DNA of 43,453 bases from Oscillospiraceae bacterium (GCA_017429325.1 JAFRPC010000012.1:1-43453), one strand, 5' to 3'; numbered from the stretch's first letter, positions 7,879 to 17,600 are shown. The notes: generated by a model from the letters alone, not told the origin. Numbers and translations: made by a program.

Positions 7879-10296
7879 TCACATTATGCTGGCCAGAGAA
7901 TCATTCCGATTGACGGCGTTCTGCCCGGCAACGTTTTCCGGAACCCTTTCCTGCTCAGGACCCTGCTTCTGCGGGGCGGGGATCTCCTCCTCTTTGAGGC
8001 CTTCGCGCAGCGCGAGCTTTTTCAGCTCGGGGTCGCGGTTCAGCATGTTGGACATCCGGACGTTCATCTCGTTCAGGCATTCCTTCTCCACGCCCTGCTT
8101 GTGCGCAAGCTCCCCGTTGATCTTCTGGATCCCGAGGGTCAGCAGCTTGGCCAGGGGGACCTTGTCGGTTGGGACGCCCTGCCCGCCGTAGGCCTTGAAG
8201 GCGATCTCGGCAACCTGTCTGCCCTCGTCGATCGCCGGGCGGTTCTGGCTGAGGACCGTGTCCGTCAGCTTGAAGCCGCTGTGTCTGGAGGAAAGAGAGG
8301 AGGCCAGAACAACGGCGCTGTAGTCCTTGGGGTTGAGGCTGCAGTTGACGCCCTCCGGGGCGCCCACCGGCGCGAAGGGAAGTCCCGCCTCTTCCTGCTT
8401 TTTGGGGTAAGCGCAGAGATCGTCCAGATACCTGATGTTGGCAGCGCCGACGTAGGACATTTTGGTGGCGTTTTCCAGACCCTTGTTGTGGTCGATGACC
8501 GCGTCGTCCTTGCCCTTCCGCTCAGCGTTCTTCATCTTGTTCGCGTAGTACACATCGCTGACCTTCTCCGAGGCGCCGCGCTTCTTGTTGATCCGGTCGA
8601 TGAGCTCCCGGAAAGCTTCCGGCTTGAGCTCCTTTTTGAGCATGGCCATGGCGAGGTCGAAGCGCAGCTGGGCGTTGGGATGGGAGCGCAGGGACTCCTT
8701 GCCCTTGACGTAGTCCGCGCAAGCCTTGATGAAGGCCTTCCGGTAATCGTTGACCTTGCCGCCCTCCTTGCTGTGCAGGGCGTCGCGGTAGTTTTTCAGA
8801 GAGTCCAGGAATTTGGTATAGGTCGCAGAGTCCTTGCTGTGGTACTTCCAGGTGGATTTCATGTCCTTGAGCTGGCCCAGCACGCCGCTGGCCAGATAGG
8901 CGCGCTCATCGTAGGCCTTGGGGTTGTCAGCGTAGACCGCCTCGGAGTAGCCGTACTGGTAGCGCATATTCAGGGGCTTGCCGCTGCGGATCGCCTCATC
9001 TGAGAGCTTGTAGTTTTGGATCACGTTTTCGCGTTTGATCTGATCGAAGGCTGCCTCGTGATCCACGTTGTTCTTCTTCAGGTTGGCGAGGATCTTTTCC
9101 TTGCCCTTTTCCATCATCGCCTCGAGCCGCCTGCCGTTGCGAAGCTCCTTCTTGTCCGACTCCTGCAGGCCCTTTTCATAGGCCGCCGCGCCTTCATCCA
9201 GCCAGTGCTTCTTCACGTGGGAGACGTAGAGATCCATCATCTTATCGATGACCGCTTCCTTCACAGCCGCGTTGTAGTCCGCTTCCGCCTGTTTCCACTT
9301 GGCCTCCGCCTTATCGACGGTTTCTTTCTTGCTCTGATAGTCCGGATGATTCTGATCGAATTTTGCCAGTTCCTCTTTCAGCTTTTCCGCGTTGCGTTTC
9401 TCCCGATCCTTGGCCTGTTCCCGTTTTTGCACAACATACGGCTTATTGTCTATCATGTCTCTGGCTGCTGCGGCATAGTAATCGTCCTCAGGCTTCATGT
9501 GGGTGCCTTTGAGGAATTTCTCCCGTGTCGCGGGATCCATTTTCACAAAATCCATATAATCCCCGGCGGTCAGTACCGGGTCCTCCGGGGGCTGGAGCCG
9601 CTGCATCAGCTTCTGCCGAAGCAGCTCATTCATGAGATCCTTATACGACTTGCCCTCCGGCGCGCCGGGGCCGACCGATCCGGGAACGACGAGATCCTGC
9701 ATCCCGGAGAGGATGTCGTCTTTTGTGGAACGGAATACCTGATGCGGCATGCTCTCGCTCTGCATCGTCATCATATCGCCCAGCTGCTCCGTCAGGTTCC
9801 GGCCGCCGACCATCTCGTAGTTGTTCTGATCCACGGGGCCGTGGGCAGCCATGATCTCCCGGGCCTTCTTCTGATAGATCTCGTTCTCCCTGCCGATCTG
9901 ATGGGACGACCAGGCGTTGGTCATGCCGACCAGGAAGTACAGGTCCCGCATGGATTCGAGGGAGGGGGGATCGACGATCGAGTGGATGGCGTTCTCGACG
10001 AACTTCTTCTGTTGGTTGGCCTCATCCACCTTATCCAGGTCGTAGGAGGCGATCCCGAGATTGAATCTGTCTTCCGGGGTTAAAACGCCGGTCGAGTCGG
10101 CGGTGGCGCGGATGCCGTAATAGGCTGCCAGCATAAGCTTGTCCAGCTTGCCCTTCTGAGCGGCCAGGGTCTTATCCGACAGCTTGAGGTCTACCTTCAT
10201 GTTGTCCTTGTAGTTTTGATCCAGCACCTGGGTCTGCTGTTCCTGTGAGAGGCTGCGGAACTCCTCCACTGTCATGTTGTTCCTGGGGTTGGGCAT
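7879..10296 (-). CDS. Large soluble protein of unknown function, 805 aa (SARP-box regulon)
   Basis: Family not recognised. The protein is strongly helical and Lys/Glu/Asp-rich, with a probable coiled coil around residues 290-345 (KREQAKDREKRNAEKLKEEL). It has no signal peptide or membrane segment. The C-terminus is a Gln/Pro/Glu-rich, probably disordered tail (EEIPAPQKQGPEQERVPEN) like those of other proteins in this regulon. The ATG at 10296 is preceded by AAAGGTGAAGGATT. It overlaps the end of the 72-aa ORF by 25 nt, so the two are probably coupled and read from the SARP-type promoter at 10540-10573. The 3' end adjoins a group II intron remnant but appears intact, because the tail type matches its relatives. 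A role as a type IV secretion substrate is conjecture. Confidence 0.85.
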   Translation of the reverse strand: MPNPRNNMTVEEFRSLSQEQQTQVLDQNYKDNMKVDLKLSDKTLAAQKGKLDKLMLAAYYGIRATADSTGVLTPEDRFNLGIASYDLDKVDEANQQKKFVENAIHSIVDPPSLESMRDLYFLVGMTNAWSSHQIGRENEIYQKKAREIMAAHGPVDQNNYEMVGGRNLTEQLGDMMTMQSESMPHQVFRSTKDDILSGMQDLVVPGSVGPGAPEGKSYKDLMNELLRQKLMQRLQPPEDPVLTAGDYMDFVKMDPATREKFLKGTHMKPEDDYYAAAARDMIDNKPYVVQKREQAKDREKRNAEKLKEELAKFDQNHPDYQSKKETVDKAEAKWKQAEADYNAAVKEAVIDKMMDLYVSHVKKHWLDEGAAAYEKGLQESDKKELRNGRRLEAMMEKGKEKILANLKKNNVDHEAAFDQIKRENVIQNYKLSDEAIRSGKPLNMRYQYGYSEAVYADNPKAYDERAYLASGVLGQLKDMKSTWKYHSKDSATYTKFLDSLKNYRDALHSKEGGKVNDYRKAFIKACADYVKGKESLRSHPNAQLRFDLAMAMLKKELKPEAFRELIDRINKKRGASEKVSDVYYANKMKNAERKGKDDAVIDHNKGLENATKMSYVGAANIRYLDDLCAYPKKQEEAGLPFAPVGAPEGVNCSLNPKDYSAVVLASSLSSRHSGFKLTDTVLSQNRPAIDEGRQVAEIAFKAYGGQGVPTDKVPLAKLLTLGIQKINGELAHKQGVEKECLNEMNVRMSNMLNRDPELKKLALREGLKEEEIPAPQKQGPEQERVPENVAGQNAVNRNDSLASIM

Positions 10297-10490
10297 AATC
10301 CTTCACCTTTCTTCCTGTAAATTGTTCGTTTTATGAGACGCTCTGTGAATGCTTTGTCAGCTGAGAAGTCAGCAATGAGCTTCGGCTCAGGTGCTGACTG
10401 CGGGTCCGCCCTGCCTGGCCGTCCGGTACACGACGGCCGGGCCTGCTTCTGAAGCTCCTGCAATAAGTCCTGAAGGGCGGGATCCGGCAT
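10272..10490 (-). CDS. Small ORF, 72 aa, leader of the 805-aa gene
   Basis: This is the first ORF after the SARP-type promoter, with ACGAGGTAATCGTC before the ATG. The product starts with a short amphipathic helix (PALQDLLQELQKQ), then a Pro/Arg-rich middle and a basic C-terminus. It has no membrane segment and is not recognised. Its end overlaps the next ATG by 25 nt, the layout of a translationally coupled leader gene or small partner/chaperone. A fortuitous ORF in a GC-rich leader is possible; the ribosome binding site and position favour a real gene. Confidence 0.5.
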   Translation of the reverse strand: MPDPALQDLLQELQKQARPSCTGRPGRADPQSAPEPKLIADFSADKAFTERLIKRTIYRKKGEGLCPTPGTT

Positions 10491-10539
10491 GACGATTACC
10501 TCGTTTTTTTATTGATCGTTTTGAGGTTTATCTGGGATC

Positions 10540-10573
10540 AGTATAGCATACGGCGCATACAAAATCATTACAA
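10540..10573 (-). promoter_or_regulatory. SARP-type box plus -10 for the 72-aa/805-aa genes
   Basis: Minus strand: TTGTAAT, GATT, TTGTATG, 10 bp ending in TGC (extended -10), then TATACT. Predicted start near 10533, leaving a ~43-nt leader. The heptamers and spacer are identical to those of the small-RNA promoter at 13020-13053. Confidence 0.82.
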
Positions 10574-10653
10574 AAAGTCTGCTCCGACGAAAAAATATGG
10601 CGGGAAAGGAGATTTTTTGAAATTTTTTAGTGGTATCGGCCAAAAGATTATGG

Positions 10654-10659
10654 TATAAT
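10654..10659 (+). promoter_or_regulatory. -10 element for the SpoIIE-type phosphatase gene
   Basis: TATAAT preceded by TGG, an extended -10. There is no SARP-type heptamer pair and no good -35. It is divergent from the box at 10540. The ~70-nt leader can fold around CCCAGG/CCTGGG near 10678-10706. Confidence 0.55.
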
Positions 10660-10734
10660 CACTCATGATCTGCGTTCCCAGGCGGGCGGCGTCGGGAAAC
10701 CTGGGCCTGATATATTGCGACTGGAGTAGTTTTT

Positions 10735-12888
10735 ATGGATAAAAAACGAATCAGATCTCTGCGCGGCAAGATTTCTCTGACCATGATCGCCGTGGTGGGG
10801 CTGACCCTGCTCTGCGTCGGAACCCTGTTTTTGTTCAGCTCCGACCAGATCACAACGACCCTGACAGAATCGAATCAGCAGATGTCCCTGACCTCCCGCT
10901 CCCGCTCCTCCACCTCCATGACCGAGCTGACCAAGACCCGCCTCCAGGAGCTGGCGATCGGGAAGGCCGAGCTGGCCGACCGGATGTTCTACGAGTTTGA
11001 GGAGGCCGTCCGCAACGCCGCCGTGGCCGCGGAGCTCCTCTACGCTGACGCGGACGCCTATCCGCCCCGGGACGTTCCCCTGCCCCGAATGGAGAACGAC
11101 GGGAAGCTGGCCGTCCAGGTCCTCTTCGCCACCGGGGTCGATCCTCAGGACGAGGCCATCCAGCGGGAGGTCCGCCTGCTTGGCAATTTCCAGGAGGCCC
11201 TTTACGCCATCAACAGCAACAATCCGAGCATCGTCTCCAACTATATCGCCACCGAGAGCGGGATCATGTTCCAGGCCGACTACATCTCCGCCAGAAAGTT
11301 CGACGAAGCCGGGAACATTATGCCCCTGGACGCCAAGGAGCGGCCCTGGTATCAGGGGGCGGCGGAGACCGGCGAGCTCTTCCTGACAGAGGTGGTGGAG
11401 GACCTGCACACCAAGCGGCCTACCGTCATGTGCGGCGTCCCCATCTACAGTGACGGCGTGCTCAAAGGCGTGGCCGGCGCCGGTATGTATCTGGACAACG
11501 TGGAAGCCCTGGTGGAGGACATGGACCTGGGCGAGTCCGGGCAGGCCTGCATCGTCAATCAGGTCGGCCAGGTCCTTTTTGCCAGCGACCAGGACGACAT
11601 GCGCACACCCTTCTATCCCGGACGGGACCTGCACAGCAGGGTAGATGAAGCCCTGAACACCCTGGCGATGATGGCGGAGAACCACGAAAGCGGCGTCATG
11701 CTGCTGGAGCTGAACGGCATTTCCAAGTATGTCGCCTGCTCCCCGATGACGACGACGGGCTGGTCCGTTTTCGTCATTCTCTCCCAGGAGGAGGTAGACG
11801 CCCCCACGGTCCAGCTCCAGAAAGACCTCGACCGGATCTCCGAGGAGGCCGCCGCCGAGGCCGCCCGGCACGTCAAAACGACCACGATCCTGCTGCCGGT
11901 CCTGCTGGCGGTCGCTCTGCTCGCCGCCCTGATCGTGTCCCTCCTGCTCTCCCGGCGGATCGTGAACCCCATTGTCACCCTGACGGAGAAGGTCCGGCAG
12001 GTGGAGGGCGACAACCTGGACTTCCACTGGGAGCTGGAGACCGGGGACGAGACCCAGACCCTGGCCAACTCCTTTGAGTCCCTGACCGAGCGCATGAAGA
12101 CCCATATCAACGACATCCAGACCATCACCGCGGAGAAGGAGCGGATCGGGACGGAGCTGGCCCTGGCGTCCCGCATCCAGGCCGACATGCTGCCCAGTAT
12201 TTTCCCCGCCTTCCCGTACCGGGGAGACTTCGATATCTACGCTTCCATGGACCCCGCCAAGGAGGTGGGCGGAGACTTCTACGATTTCTTCCTGATCGAC
12301 GACGATCATCTGGCTCTGGTCATCGCGGACGTCTCCGACAAGGGCATTCCCGCGGCTCTGTTTATGATGGTCTCCAAGATCCTGATCAAGAATCATGTCA
12401 TGAACGGCCTGTCTCCCGCGAAGGTCCTGGAAAAGGTCAACGAGCAGATCTGCGCCAACAACCGGGAGGACATGTTCGTCACCGTCTGGCTGGGCATTCT
12501 CGACCTGAAGACCGGGAAGCTGACCGCTGCCAACGCGGGCCACGAATACCCGGTCCTGAAGCAGGCGGACGGACACTTTGAGCTGATCAAGGACGTCCAC
12601 GGCCTGGTGGTGGGCGGCTTCCCCGACGTGCGCTACAAGGAGTACGAATGGCAGCTCTCTCCCGGCGCGAAGGTCTTCGTCTACACCGACGGCGTCCCAG
12701 AGGCCGGCGTCAGCCGCGGCGACGCCTTCGGCACGGAGCGCATGCTGCAGGTTCTGCGGGAGACCGAGGATAGCTCGCCCCGGGAGATCCTGCGGGCGGT
12801 GGATCAGGCCGTGGCCGCCTTCGTGGAGGACGCGCCCCAATTTGACGACCTCACCATGCTCTGCGTGCAGTACTACGGCCAATCGTGA
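10735..12888 (+). CDS. Membrane-bound SpoIIE/RsbU-type PP2C phosphatase with sensor domain
   Basis: Predicted serine phosphatase acting on a phosphorylated STAS anti-anti-sigma factor. Order of parts: short cytoplasmic N-terminus; TM1 (about 14-35); large extracytoplasmic dCache-like sensor (about 36-380, with the DAKERPWYQGA motif typical of such domains); TM2 (about 382-404); HAMP (to ~455); a coiled linker (LASRIQADMLPS); and a SpoIIE-type PP2C domain to the end. Metal-site motifs are intact: EVGGDFYDF, IADVSDKG, YTDGVPEA and FDDLTMLCV. The length of 717 aa is normal for this architecture. It is monocistronic, between its own promoter and a bidirectional terminator. The obvious in-window partner is the STAS protein at 29489-29794; no RsbW-like anti-sigma kinase is visible. 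Confidence 0.93.
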   Translation: MDKKRIRSLRGKISLTMIAVVGLTLLCVGTLFLFSSDQITTTLTESNQQMSLTSRSRSSTSMTELTKTRLQELAIGKAELADRMFYEFEEAVRNAAVAAELLYADADAYPPRDVPLPRMENDGKLAVQVLFATGVDPQDEAIQREVRLLGNFQEALYAINSNNPSIVSNYIATESGIMFQADYISARKFDEAGNIMPLDAKERPWYQGAAETGELFLTEVVEDLHTKRPTVMCGVPIYSDGVLKGVAGAGMYLDNVEALVEDMDLGESGQACIVNQVGQVLFASDQDDMRTPFYPGRDLHSRVDEALNTLAMMAENHESGVMLLELNGISKYVACSPMTTTGWSVFVILSQEEVDAPTVQLQKDLDRISEEAAAEAARHVKTTTILLPVLLAVALLAALIVSLLLSRRIVNPIVTLTEKVRQVEGDNLDFHWELETGDETQTLANSFESLTERMKTHINDIQTITAEKERIGTELALASRIQADMLPSIFPAFPYRGDFDIYASMDPAKEVGGDFYDFFLIDDDHLALVIADVSDKGIPAALFMMVSKILIKNHVMNGLSPAKVLEKVNEQICANNREDMFVTVWLGILDLKTGKLTAANAGHEYPVLKQADGHFELIKDVHGLVVGGFPDVRYKEYEWQLSPGAKVFVYTDGVPEAGVSRGDAFGTERMLQVLRETEDSSPREILRAVDQAVAAFVEDAPQFDDLTMLCVQYYGQS

Positions 12889-12893
12889 GCAGA

Positions 12894-12950
12894 CAAAAAA
12901 ACGCCGTGCGGCAAGTCCAAACAGAATGGACTTGCCGCACGGTGTTTTTC
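12894..12950. terminator. Bidirectional intrinsic terminator
   Basis: A 16-bp perfect GC-rich stem (CCGTGCGGCAAGTCCA and its complement, 12904-12919 with 12927-12942) with a 7-nt loop, flanked by an A-run on the left and a T-run on the right. It ends the phosphatase transcript rightward and the small RNA leftward. Confidence 0.9.
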
Positions 12951-13013
12951 GCGGCCCTGCGAAGGATCAATCCCCGAAGGCGGCGCGGAAACAGTCCCCG
13001 GATTGATCGTTCT
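12894..13013 (-). ncRNA. Putative ~120-nt small RNA under SARP-box control
   Basis: A SARP-type promoter at 13020-13053 reads leftward into a space with no gene, and the transcript meets the terminator at 12894-12950 after about 120 nt. No ATG-initiated ORF is present. Before the terminator the RNA can fold a 9-bp outer helix (GATCAATCC at 13000-13008 with its complement at 12965-12973). The defined promoter, folding and intrinsic terminator support a regulatory RNA of the regulon. Targets are unknown. It could alternatively be the remains of a deleted gene's transcript. Confidence 0.6.
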
Positions 13014-13019
13014 GTTTTC

Positions 13020-13053
13020 AGTATAGCAGGCGGCGCATACAAAATCATTACAA
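13020..13053 (-). promoter_or_regulatory. SARP-type box plus -10 for the small RNA
   Basis: Minus strand: TTGTAAT, GATT, TTGTATG, 10 bp ending in TGC, then TATACT. Predicted start near 13013. It is divergent from the histidine kinase promoter. Confidence 0.82.
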
Positions 13054-13102
13054 AAAACGCGTCGGATGAAAGATTTTTCGTGTATTTTCATCGGGCGTAT
13101 TG

Positions 13103-13108
13103 TATAAT
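13103..13108 (+). promoter_or_regulatory. -10 element for the histidine kinase gene
   Basis: Perfect TATAAT with no SARP-type repeats upstream. It places the transcript start near 13115, after the in-frame ATG at 13111, and so supports the ATG at 13153 as the real start. Confidence 0.6.
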
Positions 13109-13152
13109 AAATGAAAATACAGACCCGACAGAGAGAAAGGGGCGTGCGTGCG

Positions 13153-14448
13153 ATGCAGCTTAGTCTGTTGAACCTGTCTGTCAGTACGGCGGCGCTCATG
13201 CTGTGCCTTCTGAGCATGGTGCAGGTTTTGGCCCTGGGGAAGCTGGAGCCCCGGGTGCGGCACTATTTTCTGATCTATTACATCTGCCTGTTCTTCTTCG
13301 TGGGGGGCAACCTGGCCGGGCAGCTCCTGCGGGGTCAGCCGGGCGCCGCAGCCCGGACGGGCCTGATCCTGGCCAACTACTGTGAGTTCCTGTTCTCCGG
13401 CGTCCTGGCCTATATCGGAGCCCGGTATCTCCTGTCTCTGACGGACCCGGAGCGCCGCCTGCGCTGGGTGCGGATCGGCTTCGCCGCGCTGCTGCTGCTC
13501 CACATTGTTCTGGTGGACGTCTCCCAGTTCACCGGGCTGCTCTACAGCATCGACAGTCAGAACCTCTATCAGCGGGCCGAGCTCTATCCTCTGGCGCTGG
13601 CGGCCCCCGCCGGGATTCTGCTGGGCAGTACGGCACTGCTCGTCTGCTTCCGGAACCGGCTCTCCCGGCAGGAGCGCATCGACTTTTGCTTCTACCTGCT
13701 GGTGCCCCTGGCGGCCATGGCGCTGCAGCTCTATTTCTACGGCCTGTATCTGATCGTGATGGCCGCCGTCATCTCCGTGCTGACCATGTTCATTTTTATT
13801 CTGGCGGACCAGACCAACCGGTACTTCCGGCAGGCACAGGAGGCGGAACGGCTGAAGGTCAGCCTGATGCTCAATCAGATCCAGCCCCACTTCCTCTACA
13901 ACTCCCTGGGGACGATTCAGGCCCTCTGCCGCAGCCATCCGGAGAAGGCGGAGGAGGCCGTGGGAGAATTCGCCCAGTTCCTGCGGCACAATATCCGCTC
14001 TATCGAGACGGACCGGCCCATCCTGTTCCACCAGGAGCTGGTCCACACCCAGAACTATCTGGCTCTGCAGAAGCTCCGCTTCGGGGACGACCTGACCATC
14101 GTCTACGATCTGGAGTGCGAGACCTTCTCCCTGCCCACGCTGACCCTCCAGCCTCTGGTGGAAAACGCCGTCACCCACGGCATCCGGCAGACGGAGAGCG
14201 GCAGGGGCACCGTCGCCATCCGCACCCGGGAGATGGAGGACCACTATGAGGTCAGCGTCGTGGACGACGGCGTGGGCTTCGACTCCTCCGCGGCTGCAAC
14301 CGGCAGCGGCTCTCACATCGCCCTGGAGAACATCCGCGACCGGCTGGCCCGGGTCAGCGGCGGAAGCCTGCGGATCGTCTCCGCCCCCGGCATGGGCACC
14401 ACCGCCACGATCCTGATCCCCAAGGCCGTACCGGCAGAGAATCTGTAA
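13153..14448 (+). CDS. 7-TM LytS-type sensor histidine kinase
   Basis: Seven hydrophobic segments occupy about residues 5-225, followed by a coiled linker and a His_kinase domain of the LytS/YehU class: QIQPHFLYNSL contains the phospho-accepting His. The HATPase follows with LQPLVENAVTHGI (N box), VVDDGVGFD (G1) and HIALENIRDRL (G2). The start at 13153 (MQLSLLN) is chosen because the upstream ATG precedes the predicted transcription start; AAAGGGG lies ~10 nt before it. The gene is monocistronic, ended by the terminator at 14455. LytS-type kinases usually pair with LytTR regulators, but the only response regulator here is the REC-SARP protein at 18434, the likely partner. The N-terminal segments probably sense a membrane or extracellular cue; the ligand is unknown. 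Confidence 0.9.
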   Translation: MQLSLLNLSVSTAALMLCLLSMVQVLALGKLEPRVRHYFLIYYICLFFFVGGNLAGQLLRGQPGAAARTGLILANYCEFLFSGVLAYIGARYLLSLTDPERRLRWVRIGFAALLLLHIVLVDVSQFTGLLYSIDSQNLYQRAELYPLALAAPAGILLGSTALLVCFRNRLSRQERIDFCFYLLVPLAAMALQLYFYGLYLIVMAAVISVLTMFIFILADQTNRYFRQAQEAERLKVSLMLNQIQPHFLYNSLGTIQALCRSHPEKAEEAVGEFAQFLRHNIRSIETDRPILFHQELVHTQNYLALQKLRFGDDLTIVYDLECETFSLPTLTLQPLVENAVTHGIRQTESGRGTVAIRTREMEDHYEVSVVDDGVGFDSSAAATGSGSHIALENIRDRLARVSGGSLRIVSAPGMGTTATILIPKAVPAENL

Positions 14449-14454
14449 ACTGCG

Positions 14455-14493
14455 ACAAGGGACAGGCAACTGCGTTTCCTGCCCCTTGTTTTT
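14455..14493 (+). terminator. Intrinsic terminator of the histidine kinase gene
   Basis: A 12-bp stem with one mismatch (ACAAGGGACAGG with CCTGCCCCTTGT), an 11-nt loop and a T-run. It isolates the kinase from the next, SARP-box-driven operon. Confidence 0.85.
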
Positions 14494-14528
14494 CCAGTTT
14501 TTTATATTTTTTCAAAAACCGAAGGATT

Positions 14529-14562
14529 TTGTAATGTTTTTGTATGCGCTGTCTGCTATACT
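14529..14562 (+). promoter_or_regulatory. SARP-type box plus -10 for the repeat-protein/regulator/kinase-paralogue operon
   Basis: TTGTAAT, GTTT, TTGTATG, 10 bp ending in TGC, then TATACT. Predicted start near 14569 with a ~72-nt leader. The operon contains the REC-SARP regulator gene, so this box would create positive autoregulation. Confidence 0.85.
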
Positions 14563-14640
14563 GAATGCAACAGGAACCGTGTCATGCGCCGGATCCACCG
14601 GGATGGCGCTCTGACGTAAAATTATGAGAGGGTGTTGTTT

Positions 14641-17600
14641 ATGCCGACAGGATTTTCTTTCAGAGAAGACAGTATGCTGAAGACTGTCGAATCGATCCAG
14701 AAAATGATCAAAAGCAAGGAATTCGATCAAGTGAGCGACAGAGGGAAGGGGGAGCTCTATGCCTCGCTCTTTGCGGCCCGTTCTGCCGTCAACGCCGAAC
14801 GGAATAACAAAAAAACGCTCAAGCTCCCTGCATCCCTCGAAACCTTTCAAAGCAAGCGCGACGAGCTGATCCTGAGCCCCACCTTCCAAAGCTTTTTGCA
14901 AAATCAGGGCCATGCTGAGATGAAACGGATGCTCAGTGCCGGTCACGGCGGCGAAGCCGAGGATGCCTTCCAGAAATACGTCATGGAGTACGACAGGCTC
15001 CCCGCTGACGTGCCGGATCGCTATATGCCCACCGCCGAAGAGCGCATCGAACAGCAGCAGAATAAACTCACCGGCCTGGATCCCAGATCCGACAGGGCCG
15101 TTGAGATCTACGCGGAGATCTTCCGCTGCCGCCGGGCCGTGAACGCGGTGCGGAAAAAGGGCAATACGCTGAAGGTCAAAATCAAGGGCCGGAAGTATGC
15201 CGATACGGAGGATTTGGCCAAAAACAAGGTCTTCCGGGACTATATCAAGCAGTACGGCGGCGCCCTGCGCAGCGAAGCCCAGACCGGTCACGGCGGCGCG
15301 GCGGAGGACATGTTCAAGGACCATCTGCTGAAGCAGGACCACATTCCCGCGGGCGCCCCGAAGGATTACATGCCCACCGCGCAAGAGCGTCTGGAAATGC
15401 TGCAGACACGGATCAAGACCGGGGGCACCGGGGAGGAGCAGCGTCTTCGCTACACGGAGATCATGGCCACCCGGGATTCGGTAAAAGCCATCCGGGGCGA
15501 CAAGAAGAGCCTGGCTCCCCAGATCCCGCCGGCTGAACTGGACAAGGCCTACGAAACCTGGAGCAAGTGCGAGAGCTTCCAGAACTTCCTCAAGGCCAAG
15601 CCGGAGGAAGCCCTGGCCGCGGCCACCGTCGGCCACGGCGGCAAGCTCCAGGACCTTTTCAAGGACTACGTCCTTCAACTCGACCACATTCCCGCGGACG
15701 TGCCCGCGGAATACATGCCACAGGCGGACGAGCGCCTGGAGGCCCTTAAGGAAAAATACAAGGCCGCAGATTACAATGGAAAGAGCGAGCAGGAAAAGCT
15801 GGCCCTGGCCGCCGAGCTTATGGCGACCAGAGAGGTGGTCCAGGCCGTCCGGGGAGATAAGTCCAGCCTGACAAAGCCCGTCGATCCCGCCAAGCTGAAC
15901 GAGGCGGTGACGCGCTGGACCGGCTGCAAGGCCTTCCAGGATTTCGTGAAGGATGATCCGGCCCAGGTCCGCGACGGCGCCACAGCCGGTCACGGCGGTC
16001 TCCTGGGCGACAAGTTCAAGGAGTACGTTCTGAACCGGGATGTGGTGGAGGGCGACGTTCCCATCGACTTCATGCCCACCGCGGCGGCCCGCCTGGAGGT
16101 CCTGCAAAAGAAGCTCCGGGACGCCGAAGACCCGTCGCCGGAGAAGCAGCAGCAGCTCTATGCCGAGCTGATGGCCACCCGCGGCGCCGTGGAGGCCGTC
16201 CGCGGCAAGGCGAAATCCCTGAACAAGCCCGTTGATCCCGTCATCCTGGCCCAGGAACGGGAAAAGCTGACCAAGAGCGCCGCGTTCCAGAGCTTTATCC
16301 AGGACGATACTCTTTCCGCCGAGGTACGGACGGCCGCGCTGGATGGCCACGGCGGCGCCCTGGAGGATAAATTTAAGGAGTACGTTACAAGTCTGGACGC
16401 GCTTCCCGACGACTTATCCGAGCGCTGGATGCCCACCGCCTATGAACGGGTGGAGGCCCTGCAAAAAAAGATCAAGGCCGAGGGCTTCCCGGAGAAGGAA
16501 AACGCCGCGGACCTGTATTGTGAGCTTATGGCGACCCGCGAGGCCGTCAACGCCAAGCGCGGCAAGGCGGATTCTCTCAAGGTGCCCATCGACCCCGAAC
16601 AGCTCAGCCAAGCCAAGGAGAAGTGGGCAAGCTGCGACTCCTTCCGGGAATTCGTCAACGACCCCGACAGCGGCGCCAGAGAGGCCGCGACAGCAGGCCA
16701 CGGCGGTGCGCTGGCTGAGAAATTCAGGGAATACGTCAAGAACATGGAAGTCCTCCCGGAGGACCTGCCCGAGGACATGCTGCCCACCGCGCTGGAACGG
16801 AACGAAGCGCTGAAGGCCAAGCTTAAGACCATGGACCCGCTCTTCTCGGAGCCGGACGAATACGCATCTGTTTACGCCCAGATGCTGGCCTCCCGGGCCA
16901 GCGTCGGCGCGGAACGCGGCAAAAAGGAGACCCTCGAAAAGCGGCTCGACCCCAATGAGGTCAAGCGCATCGCCGACGCCCTGACAAATTCCGGCGCCTT
17001 CCAGGCTTTCCTGCGCGACAACAAGGACGCTGCCCGCCATCTCGCGGGCGAGGGCCACGGCGGCGCCCTGGAAGAGGGCTTCAAGCACTACGTCAACACC
17101 ATGGTCCGTCTGCCCCAGGACGTACCGGCGGAATACATGCCCACTGCCGCCGTCCGGCTCGAGGGCTTGCAGGAGCAGATAAAAGGCGACAAGTTCAAGG
17201 GCGCAAGCCTTGATGCGAAGCTCACGCTGTACGCCGAGCTGCTGGGTGCCCGCAGGGCTGCCGGAGCCGTGCGCGGGAAGGCTGACAGTCTGAAGAACAG
17301 CCTGCCGGCGGCGGAAACGAAAAAGGCCGCGGACGAGCTGATCCAATCCAGCGCTTTCCGCGATTTCATTGAGAAAAATCCCGACGCCGCCCGGAAGGCC
17401 GCCCTTTCCGGCCACGGCGGCGCCTTGGAGGACGCCTTCAAGGACTACGTCAAAAACCTGGACAAGATCCCGGACGACGTACCAAAGGAATACATGCCCA
17501 CCGCGCTGGAACGGACGGAGATCCTGCAAAAAAAGATCAAGTCCGCTTTCGGCAGCAAAAATATGTATGAGCAGAACGGGATCTACAAGGAGCTGGTCGC

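Noticed and set aside
10663-12882. 739-codon minus-strand ORF opposite the SpoIIE-type phosphatase
   Set aside because: Shadow of the real gene; the plus strand encodes intact PP2C, HAMP and sensor motifs.
13048-14469. 473-codon minus-strand ORF opposite the histidine kinase
   Set aside because: Shadow ORF with repetitive Gly/Gln/His composition; it also runs through the kinase promoter and terminator.
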